The notes below the pieces were generated by a model that worked only from the letters and a program-made list of their open reading frames with translations, had not been told where the DNA came from and searched no databases. This document shows, piece by piece, positions 8,443 through 16,397 of a DNA stretch of 52,010 bases (its first letter is position 1; the number at the start of each line of letters is the position of its first letter). The stretch comes from Bacteroidota bacterium (lineage in GTDB: Bacteria > Bacteroidota > Ignavibacteria > Palsa-1295). A program made the translations under genes and the position numbers. Location: assembly GCA_030706385.1 (NCBI GenBank), contig JAUZOQ010000011.1, forward strand, positions 1 to 52,010, given 5' to 3'.

Positions 8443-10722
8443 TCAAAGCACGCGAAGATTCGCAAATTTCAGCATCAGATTCTTCTTGCCCTGCTTCTGA
8501 AAATCAACTACGGCTTTTGCTTTGTCGCCCTTCCCTGTGACTTCGATCACTCTGCCTTCTCCGAAGATCTCATGCACAACTCGCGCACCACGCCGGAGGC
8601 CTCCGGTTGGCTGCTCGATCTGGGAATATGAGTCAGGAGCTTCATCCTGCGCGAAAGGATTGTAATTGCGCGGAGCCTTGCGCGCCGCGAAAGTCCTTCC
8701 ATTGATCGTATTTGCGCCGCGGAACATACTGGAGGAAAAGATATCATCACTTGAGGTTTTCTCTTCGGTCTCGCGAATCTTTGTTCCATAGCTTGTCGTA
8801 TGTTCGGTCGAGCCGGATGCAGCGATCTCCTTAATGAAACGGGAAGGAAGTGCCGAAGAGTATTCGCCGTACTTAAGCCTATTCTTCGCATAGAGGATGT
8901 AACACTTTTTCATGGCACGCGTGATGCCGACATACATCAGCCGCCGCTCTTCTTCGATCGAGAAATCATCGAACGAAGTGTTTGGATTCGGGAAAAGACC
9001 CTCTTCAAGGCCCGTTAAGAAGACAACGGCAAATTCCAAACCTTTGGCTGCGTGGAGAGTCATAAGGGTTACGACATTCTTTGTGCCATCGATCTTATCG
9101 ACATCGCTCATGAGCGATATTTCCTCAAGGAATGATTCAACCGTTGCCTCGGAATTTTCGGCAAAATACTCAGTAATGGCAGAAAGGAATTCGCGTACGT
9201 TCTCATATCGAGTCAGCGATTCCATCGTGTTCTCCGACTTCAGCTCCATCAAGATGCCGGTATCATCCAGCAATGCACGAAGCAATTCGCTTGGAGAGAG
9301 TTCGGAAATCAGTCGAGAATATTTCAGGATGAGCTCGGAGAATTCCTTCAGCTTGGTTGCTGTGCGCTGCTGCAAATTCGGAATAAACTCCGGTGTTGCC
9401 ATGACATCGAGTATCGTCGTGCCTCGTTCTCGAGCGAACTGGGCAAGTTTATCGATCGTCACATCGCCAATGCCTCGGGCAGGGAAGTTGATGACGCGCA
9501 TAAGGCTTTCCGAATCTGCCGGGTTCACGATCAACCTGATGTAGGCAAGGCAATCCTTGATCTCTTTGCGCTTATAAAATGCGATTCCGCCGACGATCGT
9601 ATATGGTATTCCCTGGCGTCGAAACGCGTCTTCGATTGCACGGCTCTGGGCGTTAGTTCTATAGAGTACGGCAAATTGCGAAAGCGTATACCGCTCTTTC
9701 CGAATCTCATCTTCGATCGTCCGAACGATCGTCGCTCCTTCTTCGCGTTCATCGGAGCATTCGATGATCCGGACAAGTTCACCCTTCGGATTCTTTGTGA
9801 AGAGTGTCTTGGGGATCTGTCCCTTATTATTTTTTATCAGCGAATCGGCAGTGGCAAGAATATGTCCGGTCGAGCGGTAGTTTTGCTCTAACCTGAAAAG
9901 CTTCGGATTCGGAAAGTCGCGTTCGAAATCCAAAATATTCTTGATATCAGCTCCGCGGAATGCATAGATCGATTGAGCGTCATCGCCAACGACGGTCAAG
10001 TTATTGTGAAATGCCGAAAGCATCTTTACGATCATATACTGAGCGCGATTGGTATCCTGATACTCATCGACCAATACATAACGAAATTTACGCTGGTAGC
10101 TTTCGAGCACTTCCTTATTATGGGCCAGCAGTTCGATCGTCTTAATGAGCAGATCGTCGAAATCCATTGCATTAGCAGCTTTCAACTGCTTTACATACTC
10201 ATGATAGACTTCCGATACTTTTTCAGTGAAATAATCGCGAGCCAAGGCTTCGTAGTCGTTCGGCGATACGAGCTGGTTCTTCGCGCTTGAAATGCGGCTG
10301 CGGACTGCGTTAGGATTGACTTGATCGCGCGGAATGCGAAGCTGCTCCATGATACGCTTAATGAGCGCAAGGGAGTCATCGCTATCATAAATGCTGAAGC
10401 TCTTTGTATACCCCAATTGCTCGGCATGGCGGCGAAGCATACGTGCAAAGACAGAGTGGAACGTACCCATCCACAGTTCGCGCACATATTCCTCACCTAA
10501 AAGCGAGGCAATACGCTCTTTCATCTCTCCAGCGGCTTTGTTCGTGAACGTAAGGGCAAGGATTTCCCAGGGACGATTGCCTTGTTCGAGCAAATAGGCA
10601 ATGCGAGTCGTCAAAACTCTTGTTTTGCCCGAACCTGCGCCGGCAATGATCATTGTCGGTCCATCGGCTCCGGTAACGGCTTCAAGTTGCGCAGGATTAA
10701 GACCTGCTAAGAGTTTTGACAT
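8443..10722 (-). CDS. pcrA: UvrD/PcrA-type superfamily 1 DNA helicase
   Basis: 759 residues, ATG at 10722. All SF1A helicase motifs are present. Q-motif LNPAQLEAV is followed by Walker A GAGSGKT (residues 28-34), motif Ia ALTFTNKAA and motif II VDEYQDTN. Motif III is VVGDDAQSIYAFRGA, motif IV LEQNYRST, motif V LMTLHAAKGLEF and motif VI ERRLMYVGITRA. The C-terminal 60 residues (GARVVHEIFGEGRVIEV) form the Tudor-like RNA polymerase-binding domain found in PcrA and UvrD. The enzyme is an ATP-driven 3'-5' helicase for nucleotide excision repair, replication restart and clearing of stalled polymerase. Length is typical. It follows lptC by 95 bases; a TATTTTCG box about 28 bases before the ATG is one mismatch from TAnnTTTG and could be its own promoter. 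Confidence 0.95.
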   Translation of the reverse strand: MSKLLAGLNPAQLEAVTGADGPTMIIAGAGSGKTRVLTTRIAYLLEQGNRPWEILALTFTNKAAGEMKERIASLLGEEYVRELWMGTFHSVFARMLRRHAEQLGYTKSFSIYDSDDSLALIKRIMEQLRIPRDQVNPNAVRSRISSAKNQLVSPNDYEALARDYFTEKVSEVYHEYVKQLKAANAMDFDDLLIKTIELLAHNKEVLESYQRKFRYVLVDEYQDTNRAQYMIVKMLSAFHNNLTVVGDDAQSIYAFRGADIKNILDFERDFPNPKLFRLEQNYRSTGHILATADSLIKNNKGQIPKTLFTKNPKGELVRIIECSDEREEGATIVRTIEDEIRKERYTLSQFAVLYRTNAQSRAIEDAFRRQGIPYTIVGGIAFYKRKEIKDCLAYIRLIVNPADSESLMRVINFPARGIGDVTIDKLAQFARERGTTILDVMATPEFIPNLQQRTATKLKEFSELILKYSRLISELSPSELLRALLDDTGILMELKSENTMESLTRYENVREFLSAITEYFAENSEATVESFLEEISLMSDVDKIDGTKNVVTLMTLHAAKGLEFAVVFLTGLEEGLFPNPNTSFDDFSIEEERRLMYVGITRAMKKCYILYAKNRLKYGEYSSALPSRFIKEIAASGSTEHTTSYGTKIRETEEKTSSDDIFSSSMFRGANTINGRTFAARKAPRNYNPFAQDEAPDSYSQIEQPTGGLRRGARVVHEIFGEGRVIEVTGKGDKAKAVVDFQKQGKKNLMLKFANLRVL

Positions 10723-10817
10723 TTAGTGGTAACAAAGAATGGGCTGCGAAAATAACAGAATTTTGATCAGGTGTGCACTAATAATGAAATCCGTTGTCCT
10801 TACGTGTCGGTTGGAGT

Positions 10818-11477
10818 TTACTTATGAACCGTATCCTTCTTTACCTCCGGTGGCGGCAAGGGCAGGGGTGGCGGCAGACCGAGATTCTGACTTGGCGAGG
10901 AAAACGTAGGAGAGCTATTCATATTCTCAAATGAACTGGAAGGCGCATCGATGATGGGTAGAAGGATCTTATAGTTAACAAGATCCTGATCGCTTTCGAA
11001 TCCGTGCCCCCGCGTTACTCTTCCCGATTTTTCCGTGATCCTGACAAATGCATCGGAGTGCATTTTGTGGATCGTGTTATCCCAGAGCAGTGAATCGGTC
11101 TCAACGAGTGTGCCTGAATCGCTGAGCACTCGCACACTGTCATAGGCCGTCATATTCTTCGTATTATCGTCAATGAAGGCACGGTGAGAAGTGAGAACGC
11201 TCGAATGGTAGCCTTGACGATCAAAGAAATCGACGTGAACGCTTGAATCGAGCAAGGTATATCGTTTTGCTTCAAATACTCTCACTCCCGTAGCGTTCAT
11301 GACGGCACGAATGCTTCCTTCGCTCGAAAAAGACATCCGGGTGTGAGCGCTTATCTGCGATGGTAAGTCATCCGAAGAGGGAAGAGGCGCCGTGGTCGGC
11401 CTGACTTCTTTTGAGCCGCATGACACGAGGGCAGAAAACAGGAATAACCCGATTATGCGCTTGACGAATAACTTCAT
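10818..11477 (-). CDS. lptC: LPS export ABC transporter periplasmic protein LptC
   Basis: 219 residues. The N-terminus MKLFVKRIIGLFLFSALVSC is a lipoprotein signal with lipobox LVSC, where enteric LptC instead has a retained membrane helix. The beta-rich body contains signatures of the LptC/OstA fold: RMSFSSEGSIRAVMNATGVRVFE, DSSVHVDFFDRQGYHSSVL, and the repeated strands KNMTAYDSVRVLSDSGTLVETDSL. LptC takes LPS from the LptBFG extractor and passes it to LptA on the way to the outer membrane. A Pro-rich tail (LPPPLPLPPPEVKK) is an addition. The start overlaps the kdsD stop as ATGA, so it is translationally coupled to KDO synthesis. lptA and lptB are not in the window. Confidence 0.82.
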   Translation of the reverse strand: MKLFVKRIIGLFLFSALVSCGSKEVRPTTAPLPSSDDLPSQISAHTRMSFSSEGSIRAVMNATGVRVFEAKRYTLLDSSVHVDFFDRQGYHSSVLTSHRAFIDDNTKNMTAYDSVRVLSDSGTLVETDSLLWDNTIHKMHSDAFVRITEKSGRVTRGHGFESDQDLVNYKILLPIIDAPSSSFENMNSSPTFSSPSQNLGLPPPLPLPPPEVKKDTVHK

Positions 11478-12490
11478 CCGCTTATTCCTGCCTTTACAAT
11501 GTCATGGAGATGTATCATACCGATTACATTCTTACGTGAGTCTATGACCGGAAGTTGCATGACTTTCGGGAGTGTATCCTCCATCAAATGCAAAGCATCG
11601 ATGGCCAAAGTATCTGAAGTAGTTGTCTTCGGGTCTTTCGCCATAAGCTCTCCGGCCGAGACTTTTCGGATGTCGATCTGTTCGTGAGATTGGAAATACC
11701 GCCGAAGATCGCCGTCAGTGATAATGCCGAGCAATTCTCCTTCTTCGCCAATTACGCATGCGGCTCCGAAGCGCTTGACGGAAATCTCGTGCATGACAGA
11801 AGGAAGCGATGAGTCGATTCCGATTCGCGGTGTATCACCATCTGCTGCCATCAGATCGCGTACGTGCATCGTCAGTTTTTTTCCGAGTGCACCGCCGGGA
11901 TGGAGCTTTGCAAAGTCCTCGCTGGTAAATTTTCTCGCCTCGAGTAATGCTATTGCAAGCGCATCGCCGAGTACAAGTTGAGCCGTCGTCGATGAAGTCG
12001 GAGCAAGATCATGCGGACATGCTTCTTCCTTAACAATAGGGAAGAGTACGACACCACCCGACTTCTTTGCTGAAATTGCAAGCCGTGATAGCGGGTTGGA
12101 GGTGATGGCTACGACAGGAATGTGCTTTTGCGCAACAGCATTTAGAATCGAAACAAGCTCATCGGACTCTCCACTTTTCGACAGAATGAGTAACGCATCA
12201 CCCGGAGAGATCAACCCAATATCTCCATGCGCCGCTTCAGCGGGATGGAGAAAGATGGCTGGTGTGCCGGTAGATGTCAATGTTGAAGCGATCTTTCTCG
12301 CTACGTGGCCGGACTTACCCATGCCGCTAACGATAATGCGTCCGTTGCATTTGAGCAGTAGTTCGCAGGCTTTTGCGAAATCAAGTTCGTCGAGTGCATC
12401 GGATGTTTGCATGATTGCGTTTGCCTCGACGGCAAACGTGCGTTTTGCACTCTCGAAATAAGCTTTTGAAGTCTCGTTAAGCTCAATCAT
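11474..12490 (-). CDS. kdsD: Arabinose-5-phosphate isomerase KdsD (KpsF/GutQ family)
   Basis: 338 residues. A SIS sugar-isomerase domain (about 40-180: RIIVSGMGKSGHVARKIAST, EAAHGDIGLI, LILSKSGESDEL) is followed by the family signature KLHPGGALGKKL near residue 197. Two CBS domains follow (about 210-270 and 280-335). The enzyme interconverts D-ribulose 5-phosphate and D-arabinose 5-phosphate, the first committed step of KDO synthesis. Length and domain order are those of E. coli KdsD. Both ends overlap the neighbours by 4 bases: ATGA with the unknown gene upstream and with lptC downstream. This is a tightly coupled operon. kdsC and kdsB are not present locally. Confidence 0.93.
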   Translation of the reverse strand: MIELNETSKAYFESAKRTFAVEANAIMQTSDALDELDFAKACELLLKCNGRIIVSGMGKSGHVARKIASTLTSTGTPAIFLHPAEAAHGDIGLISPGDALLILSKSGESDELVSILNAVAQKHIPVVAITSNPLSRLAISAKKSGGVVLFPIVKEEACPHDLAPTSSTTAQLVLGDALAIALLEARKFTSEDFAKLHPGGALGKKLTMHVRDLMAADGDTPRIGIDSSLPSVMHEISVKRFGAACVIGEEGELLGIITDGDLRRYFQSHEQIDIRKVSAGELMAKDPKTTTSDTLAIDALHLMEDTLPKVMQLPVIDSRKNVIGMIHLHDIVKAGISG

Positions 12491-13227
12491 TTCCCAAATA
12501 GTTTTTGAAATATACTCTTCTTCGCAGGTTCGGTTTCGCTCAGGATTCCTGTAGTATCGAATTTGCGGCTTGCTTTCTTGTCGTATTCTAACAGGGCACT
12601 TATATAATCGGAATCGCTAAAGTCATCAATATGGTCGAAAAATGTTGCCGGTTTGCTGATGAGCTTCGCATCACGGATATGCTTAGCACGCAATAATTCA
12701 TCATAGAATGACGTCAGCGGCACGAGTTGATTGAATCCGGAATTCGCATGATGCAGCCAAACGACTCGCTTTGCGAGCGAAATTGCCAGCACATATCTTT
12801 CAGAGTGCTGAACATCCCGAATGGCAACTTCGCGGAGCGGAGTGCCGGTCGCAGGGCATGGTTCGCCCGGCTTCCAATACGAATAGCACCACTTGTTCTC
12901 GATGACTGCGGAATCTGGCAAGGGAAAGACTCCGGAAAACTGGACTTCAAGTTGATCGTCAATATTGAAGTCATGAACACTTATGGATAGACGCACACCA
13001 TTCGCATCGCACTCTCCGTATGCGATCACCGGAGGCATTCCGAGTGTGCGATCGATCGAAGAATCCTTTGTATCCAGAAGAAGATTGCCCTCGCCCCATC
13101 TGCCTTCTCCGATTGCATGAGAGATCATCACAAAATCCTGGTAAGGTGCATATCCCTCTGAGCCCTCAGGTAGCAGCCAGAGGAGTAAGTCTTGTTCGAT
13201 AGGCGAAAGCGATCGGGGATATGGCAT
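12487..13227 (-). CDS. Unknown cytoplasmic protein embedded in the KDO operon
   Basis: 246 residues with no signal peptide or membrane segment. The N-terminus LSPIEQDLLLWLLPEGSEGY is followed by a mixed alpha/beta body (FVMISHAIGEGRWGEGNL, VIAYGECDANGVRLSISV, WCYSYWKPGEPCPATGTPLR). The C-terminal segment is charged and ends KKSIFQKLFGK. I do not recognise a family. It is not a HAD phosphatase: no DxDG motif near the N-terminus, so it is not the missing KdsC. It starts 5 bases after the kdsA stop and ends with a 4-base overlap with kdsD, so it is made together with the two enzymes. A role in KDO or LPS supply is inferred from position only. Confidence 0.7.
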   Translation of the reverse strand: MPYPRSLSPIEQDLLLWLLPEGSEGYAPYQDFVMISHAIGEGRWGEGNLLLDTKDSSIDRTLGMPPVIAYGECDANGVRLSISVHDFNIDDQLEVQFSGVFPLPDSAVIENKWCYSYWKPGEPCPATGTPLREVAIRDVQHSERYVLAISLAKRVVWLHHANSGFNQLVPLTSFYDELLRAKHIRDAKLISKPATFFDHIDDFSDSDYISALLEYDKKASRKFDTTGILSETEPAKKSIFQKLFGK

Positions 13228-13232
13228 GGCCC

Positions 13233-14060
13233 TCAGCGTTTGAAGCGGAATTGCAGAAGCGAGCGCAACAGAGACTCTAATTCGCCAAGCGGGAGTTGGG
13301 ACTCGGCATCGCTCTTTGCTTTCGAGGGATCCGGATGGGTTTCGATGAAAAGGCCATCAATTCCTACGGCCATTGCAGCGCGTGCAAGAGGTGCGATGAA
13401 TTGTCGTTGGCCGCCGCTCACGCCATTTTGGCTCGGGCGCTGGACGGAATGTGTTGCATCGTAGATCACCGGTGATCCGAACTCCTTCATGATTTCGAGT
13501 GAGCGGAAATCGACGATCAGATCGCCATAACCGAACGATGTGCCTCTCTCTGTAAGCAGAACTTTCGAATTCCCTTTCTTTGTAACCTTCTCCTTTGCAA
13601 ATTTCATGTCTAATGGCGACATGAATTGCGCTTTCTTGATATTAACTACTTTTCCGGTTTCGGCAGCAGCTTCTAAGATATCCGTCTGTCGGGAAAGGAA
13701 TGCAGGGATCTGTAGAACGTCGCAGACCTCCGCTGCGAATGCCGCTTCGACTGGGAGATGGATATCAGTTAGCAGAGGCAAAGAAAATTCTTTTTGAATC
13801 TCACCCAGATAAGAAATTGCTTTTTCATCACCGATGCCGGATACCGTTGAACCGCTCGTGCGATTTGCTTTGCGATAAGAAGACTTGAAAATAAAATCAA
13901 CAGGAAGTACGCTTTGAATTCTGCAAAGCTCCGTAGCTACCTGTACAAGGAGTTCTTTCGATTCGACAAGACACGGCCCAGCGATTACGGGGAAGCGCTC
14001 CGATCCGAAGAATGCAATCTTGCGCTTATCAGGCGTAGAGATCGTAACGTTATCGTTCAT
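13233..14060 (-). CDS. kdsA: 3-deoxy-8-phosphooctulonate synthase (KDO-8-P synthase)
   Basis: 275 residues, ATG at 14060. The enzyme condenses phosphoenolpyruvate with D-arabinose 5-phosphate to KDO 8-phosphate in the cytoplasm. Family motifs are clear: FPVIAGPCLVES, FKSSYRKANRTS, LLTDIHLPVEAA, DVLQIPAFLSRQTDIL, FGYGDLIVDFRSL, YDATHSVQRP and the late FIETHPDP. Residue C30 in AGPC occupies the place that distinguishes the metal-dependent class (Aquifex type, Cys) from the metal-independent E. coli type (Asn), so a divalent metal is expected. It heads the kdsA - unknown - kdsD - lptC series, 44 bases after plsC. Confidence 0.95.
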   Translation of the reverse strand: MNDNVTISTPDKRKIAFFGSERFPVIAGPCLVESKELLVQVATELCRIQSVLPVDFIFKSSYRKANRTSGSTVSGIGDEKAISYLGEIQKEFSLPLLTDIHLPVEAAFAAEVCDVLQIPAFLSRQTDILEAAAETGKVVNIKKAQFMSPLDMKFAKEKVTKKGNSKVLLTERGTSFGYGDLIVDFRSLEIMKEFGSPVIYDATHSVQRPSQNGVSGGQRQFIAPLARAAMAVGIDGLFIETHPDPSKAKSDAESQLPLGELESLLRSLLQFRFKR

Positions 14061-14104
14061 TCAATATCCGGAAAGCCGTAGAACAAGCGAGGAAGAGTAA
14101 AGAT

Positions 14105-14830
14105 TTACCTGGGGGATAGTGCTCCGAGCATTTCCCGTACGGCATTTTCCGCACGTTGCATTAGGTCCATTTCCCTCGATCGGTCATTCTCTATTTGAGA
14201 AGAAGCCTCGAGAGGAGTGCCAATAGATACATAAATATCTCTATTTGACGAGGGCAGTGTTTGTGTTCGTGACTGAAGCTCGAACGATCCCTTGATCGCC
14301 ACTGGTATGATCTTTGTGGCACCGGAATAGGCCATGTGAAAAGCTCCTCGCTTAAAGGGCTGCATTTCGCCATCATGGGTACGTGTTCCTTCGGGGAACA
14401 ACATGATCGAGGCGCCACTGCGGATGATTTCAATCGCTTTGTTCAACGTTTTCTTGGCCTTCGAGGAATTCGACCGGTTAATGATGATCATCGGGCTCAG
14501 CAATAGGGCAGTTCCCCAGATCGGTATGCGCGTCAGTGTATGCCGCAAGATCAACCTGACGTTATCCGGAATAGCCGCAAGGAGGATGGGAATATCTGTA
14601 TAACTTGAATGATTTGCAACATAGACGTAGTGCTCGCTCTTCCTGATATGGCTTGAGCCAGAAATGTGAAGCTTTACGCCGTAGAGAAAGAGAAAGATCT
14701 TTGACCAAAAGCGCGCCAGCCACAAATAAGCACTGCCGCTCCTATCGAAAAGAGCGGCAGGGATAGAGAGAATAGATAAGACGATCGTGACAAGAAGAAA
14801 AATGATCGTTGCAACAATGCTCCGAATCAT
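14105..14830 (-). CDS. plsC: 1-acyl-sn-glycerol-3-phosphate acyltransferase
   Basis: 241 residues. An N-terminal membrane helix (IVATIIFLLVTIVLSIL) anchors a glycerolipid acyltransferase domain. The catalytic NHxxxxD box is NHSSYTD, and the substrate-binding box is LFPEGTRTHDG. A GAFHMAYSGATKIIPVAIKG segment matches block IV. The enzyme acylates lysophosphatidic acid to phosphatidic acid at the inner membrane. It begins 2 bases after the stop of the preceding lipoprotein gene, which implies translational coupling. The setting among KDO/LPS genes fits a general envelope-lipid operon. Confidence 0.9.
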   Translation of the reverse strand: MIRSIVATIIFLLVTIVLSILSIPAALFDRSGSAYLWLARFWSKIFLFLYGVKLHISGSSHIRKSEHYVYVANHSSYTDIPILLAAIPDNVRLILRHTLTRIPIWGTALLLSPMIIINRSNSSKAKKTLNKAIEIIRSGASIMLFPEGTRTHDGEMQPFKRGAFHMAYSGATKIIPVAIKGSFELQSRTQTLPSSNRDIYVSIGTPLEASSQIENDRSREMDLMQRAENAVREMLGALSPR

Positions 14831-14832
14831 TA

Positions 14833-15447
14833 TTATTTCGCTGCCGATGCGATACCCGAATAATTGATAGCTCCGGCAACGGATTTAAGGTCATCAAGAG
14901 TTGCTCCGTGCTCGGCTTCGACGATAACATAGACCCGATCGCCGACAACGACTCCAACCGTGCCCTGATTCGAATTCTTTTTCCAATCGACCCATCCGGG
15001 ATTGCCACTGAATTTTTCTGAATGCATGGACTCATCGTTGGTCTCCAGACTCATATTCATCATCATGGAGTAGGCTGCGCTTAAACCCGTAATGTAGTTG
15101 TAATCCAGGATCGACACCTTAATACGTTTATCGCCATTTTCGTAGGTCTGGCTTGCATGGGAATACTTCGCGCCATTCATATCCATTTCCATTGTCTCCG
15201 GCTCGCCTTTGGCCGTATAACCCGAAACCGAAGGAAGAAACCCGGCAAGAGTTTTTGCAGGTACTGCAACTCCGGGTGTTTTGTTGGAAGTGGCACTTGC
15301 ACTCGCATTAGTGCCTGTCGCCATCTGCTGCATGGACTTAGCGGTCTCCTCAGCAGCTTTCTGAGCTTCATCTTTCTTCGAGCATCCGGAAATTCCGATG
15401 ACAAAACATCCGGCAAGTACAAGGGCAGTGATTTGATTTGATTTCAT
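14833..15447 (-). CDS. Lipoprotein of unknown function, coupled to plsC
   Basis: 204 residues. Type II signal peptide MKSNQITALVLAGCFVIGIS with lipobox ISGC, then an Ala/Glu/Lys-rich helical linker and a folded domain from about residue 65. That domain includes LAGFLPSVSGYTAKGEPETM, AKYSHASQTYENGDKRIKV and GDRVYVIVEAEHGATLDDL. The domain looks like a small alpha+beta fold seen in many FCB lipoproteins, but I cannot name it. The 2-base gap to plsC suggests the two are made together. TATTTTCA lies upstream of the start but is two mismatches from the -7 consensus. Confidence 0.72.
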   Translation of the reverse strand: MKSNQITALVLAGCFVIGISGCSKKDEAQKAAEETAKSMQQMATGTNASASATSNKTPGVAVPAKTLAGFLPSVSGYTAKGEPETMEMDMNGAKYSHASQTYENGDKRIKVSILDYNYITGLSAAYSMMMNMSLETNDESMHSEKFSGNPGWVDWKKNSNQGTVGVVVGDRVYVIVEAEHGATLDDLKSVAGAINYSGIASAAK

Positions 15448-15517
15448 AGTTGTTTGGATGATTGAAAATACAGCTTCCTAGTTAACGGTGGTTTCGTCCA
15501 GATACAGTTCAAAAATA

Positions 15518-16270
15518 CTACATAAAACCGGCATGGTCGAGAAGAAGCTTGCTCAGATAAAAGAGCATCATTCCGATGAATACCAGAACCGGAGCCTTTC
15601 GCCCGCGAGTCTTATTGATCTCCGGAATAAGATCGCAGGCTCCGACATAAAGAGCTGCTCCGGCGCTGAACGCGAACAAAAATCCCATTAACGCTTCATC
15701 GAATGTGACAAAGAGCAGGACAAAGAGGGCGCCGAGTATTGTCGATAATCCCAAAATAAAACCTGCGTTCATCGTTTCCTTTCGCGAACGATTCCCTGCA
15801 ACCATGACGCTGGCAACGGTTAACCCCTCCGGTATCTTATGCAGAAGAACGGCAACACTGATGAGTACACCCATGGCCGGTTTTGCACTTGATACAGCCG
15901 CAATTGCCATGCCGTCAAAGAATGCGTGGAGAGTCAAGCCGCCGACCGCACCAAGTGCTGATGAATGAGAAATACCGGGATGAACATGCGTTTCCTCGCC
16001 GAAATGAAAATGATTGACAAGGGTATGTTCGAAGAAATGAAGGACAGAAAAACCCAAAAGCATTGCGATGACCGAATGATCCGGATTTGCAGTCAATCGA
16101 AAACTTTCAGGTATGAGATCGACGAAAACAAGTGCAAGCAAGAAGCCTGCACCGAGTGCAAGTAATGTCCTTTCCCAATTATGGGGAAAGCGTTTAGCTC
16201 CGAGCGCAAGCCTGCCACCGCCGATCTGGGCGCCTGCGGCAATGATGCTTAAGATAATACCGAGAAACAT
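15518..16270 (-). CDS. ZIP-family divalent metal transporter
   Basis: 250 residues with about eight predicted membrane helices. The metal-site motifs of the ZIP family are present: HAFFDGMAIA in the TM4 equivalent and HKIPEGLTVA in TM5. A His-rich loop (HFFEHTLVNHFHFGEETHVHPG) lies between TM3 and TM4. Family members import Zn2+, and sometimes Fe2+ or Mn2+, across the inner membrane. Closest in motif order to the GufA/ZupT-like branch. TAAATTTG on the minus strand (16300-16293) fits the TAnnTTTG -7 box and lies 22 bases before the ATG, so this gene may start a transcript that continues into the lipoprotein and plsC. Substrate cannot be read from sequence. Confidence 0.87.
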   Translation of the reverse strand: MFLGIILSIIAAGAQIGGGRLALGAKRFPHNWERTLLALGAGFLLALVFVDLIPESFRLTANPDHSVIAMLLGFSVLHFFEHTLVNHFHFGEETHVHPGISHSSALGAVGGLTLHAFFDGMAIAAVSSAKPAMGVLISVAVLLHKIPEGLTVASVMVAGNRSRKETMNAGFILGLSTILGALFVLLFVTFDEALMGFLFAFSAGAALYVGACDLIPEINKTRGRKAPVLVFIGMMLFYLSKLLLDHAGFM

Positions 16271-16397
16271 TCAGGATGAGAAGTTTTATCTACAAATTTA
16301 GAACATAATTCGTCCAGTGACGGAGAAACCACTTCCGATTATGAATTCCGAGAAGTATGGCGATCAAAGAGTGAGGACTTCGGGAATAGCTCAGGTC

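Noticed and set aside
8912..9544. 210-codon plus-strand frame opposite pcrA
   Set aside because: Serine/arginine-rich antisense translation of conserved helicase coding sequence; no motif and no start signal.
12487..13227. Unknown gene as the missing KdsC phosphatase
   Set aside because: No DxD(G) HAD nucleophile motif in the N-terminal part, and no later Lys/Asp HAD motifs; length and composition do not fit either.
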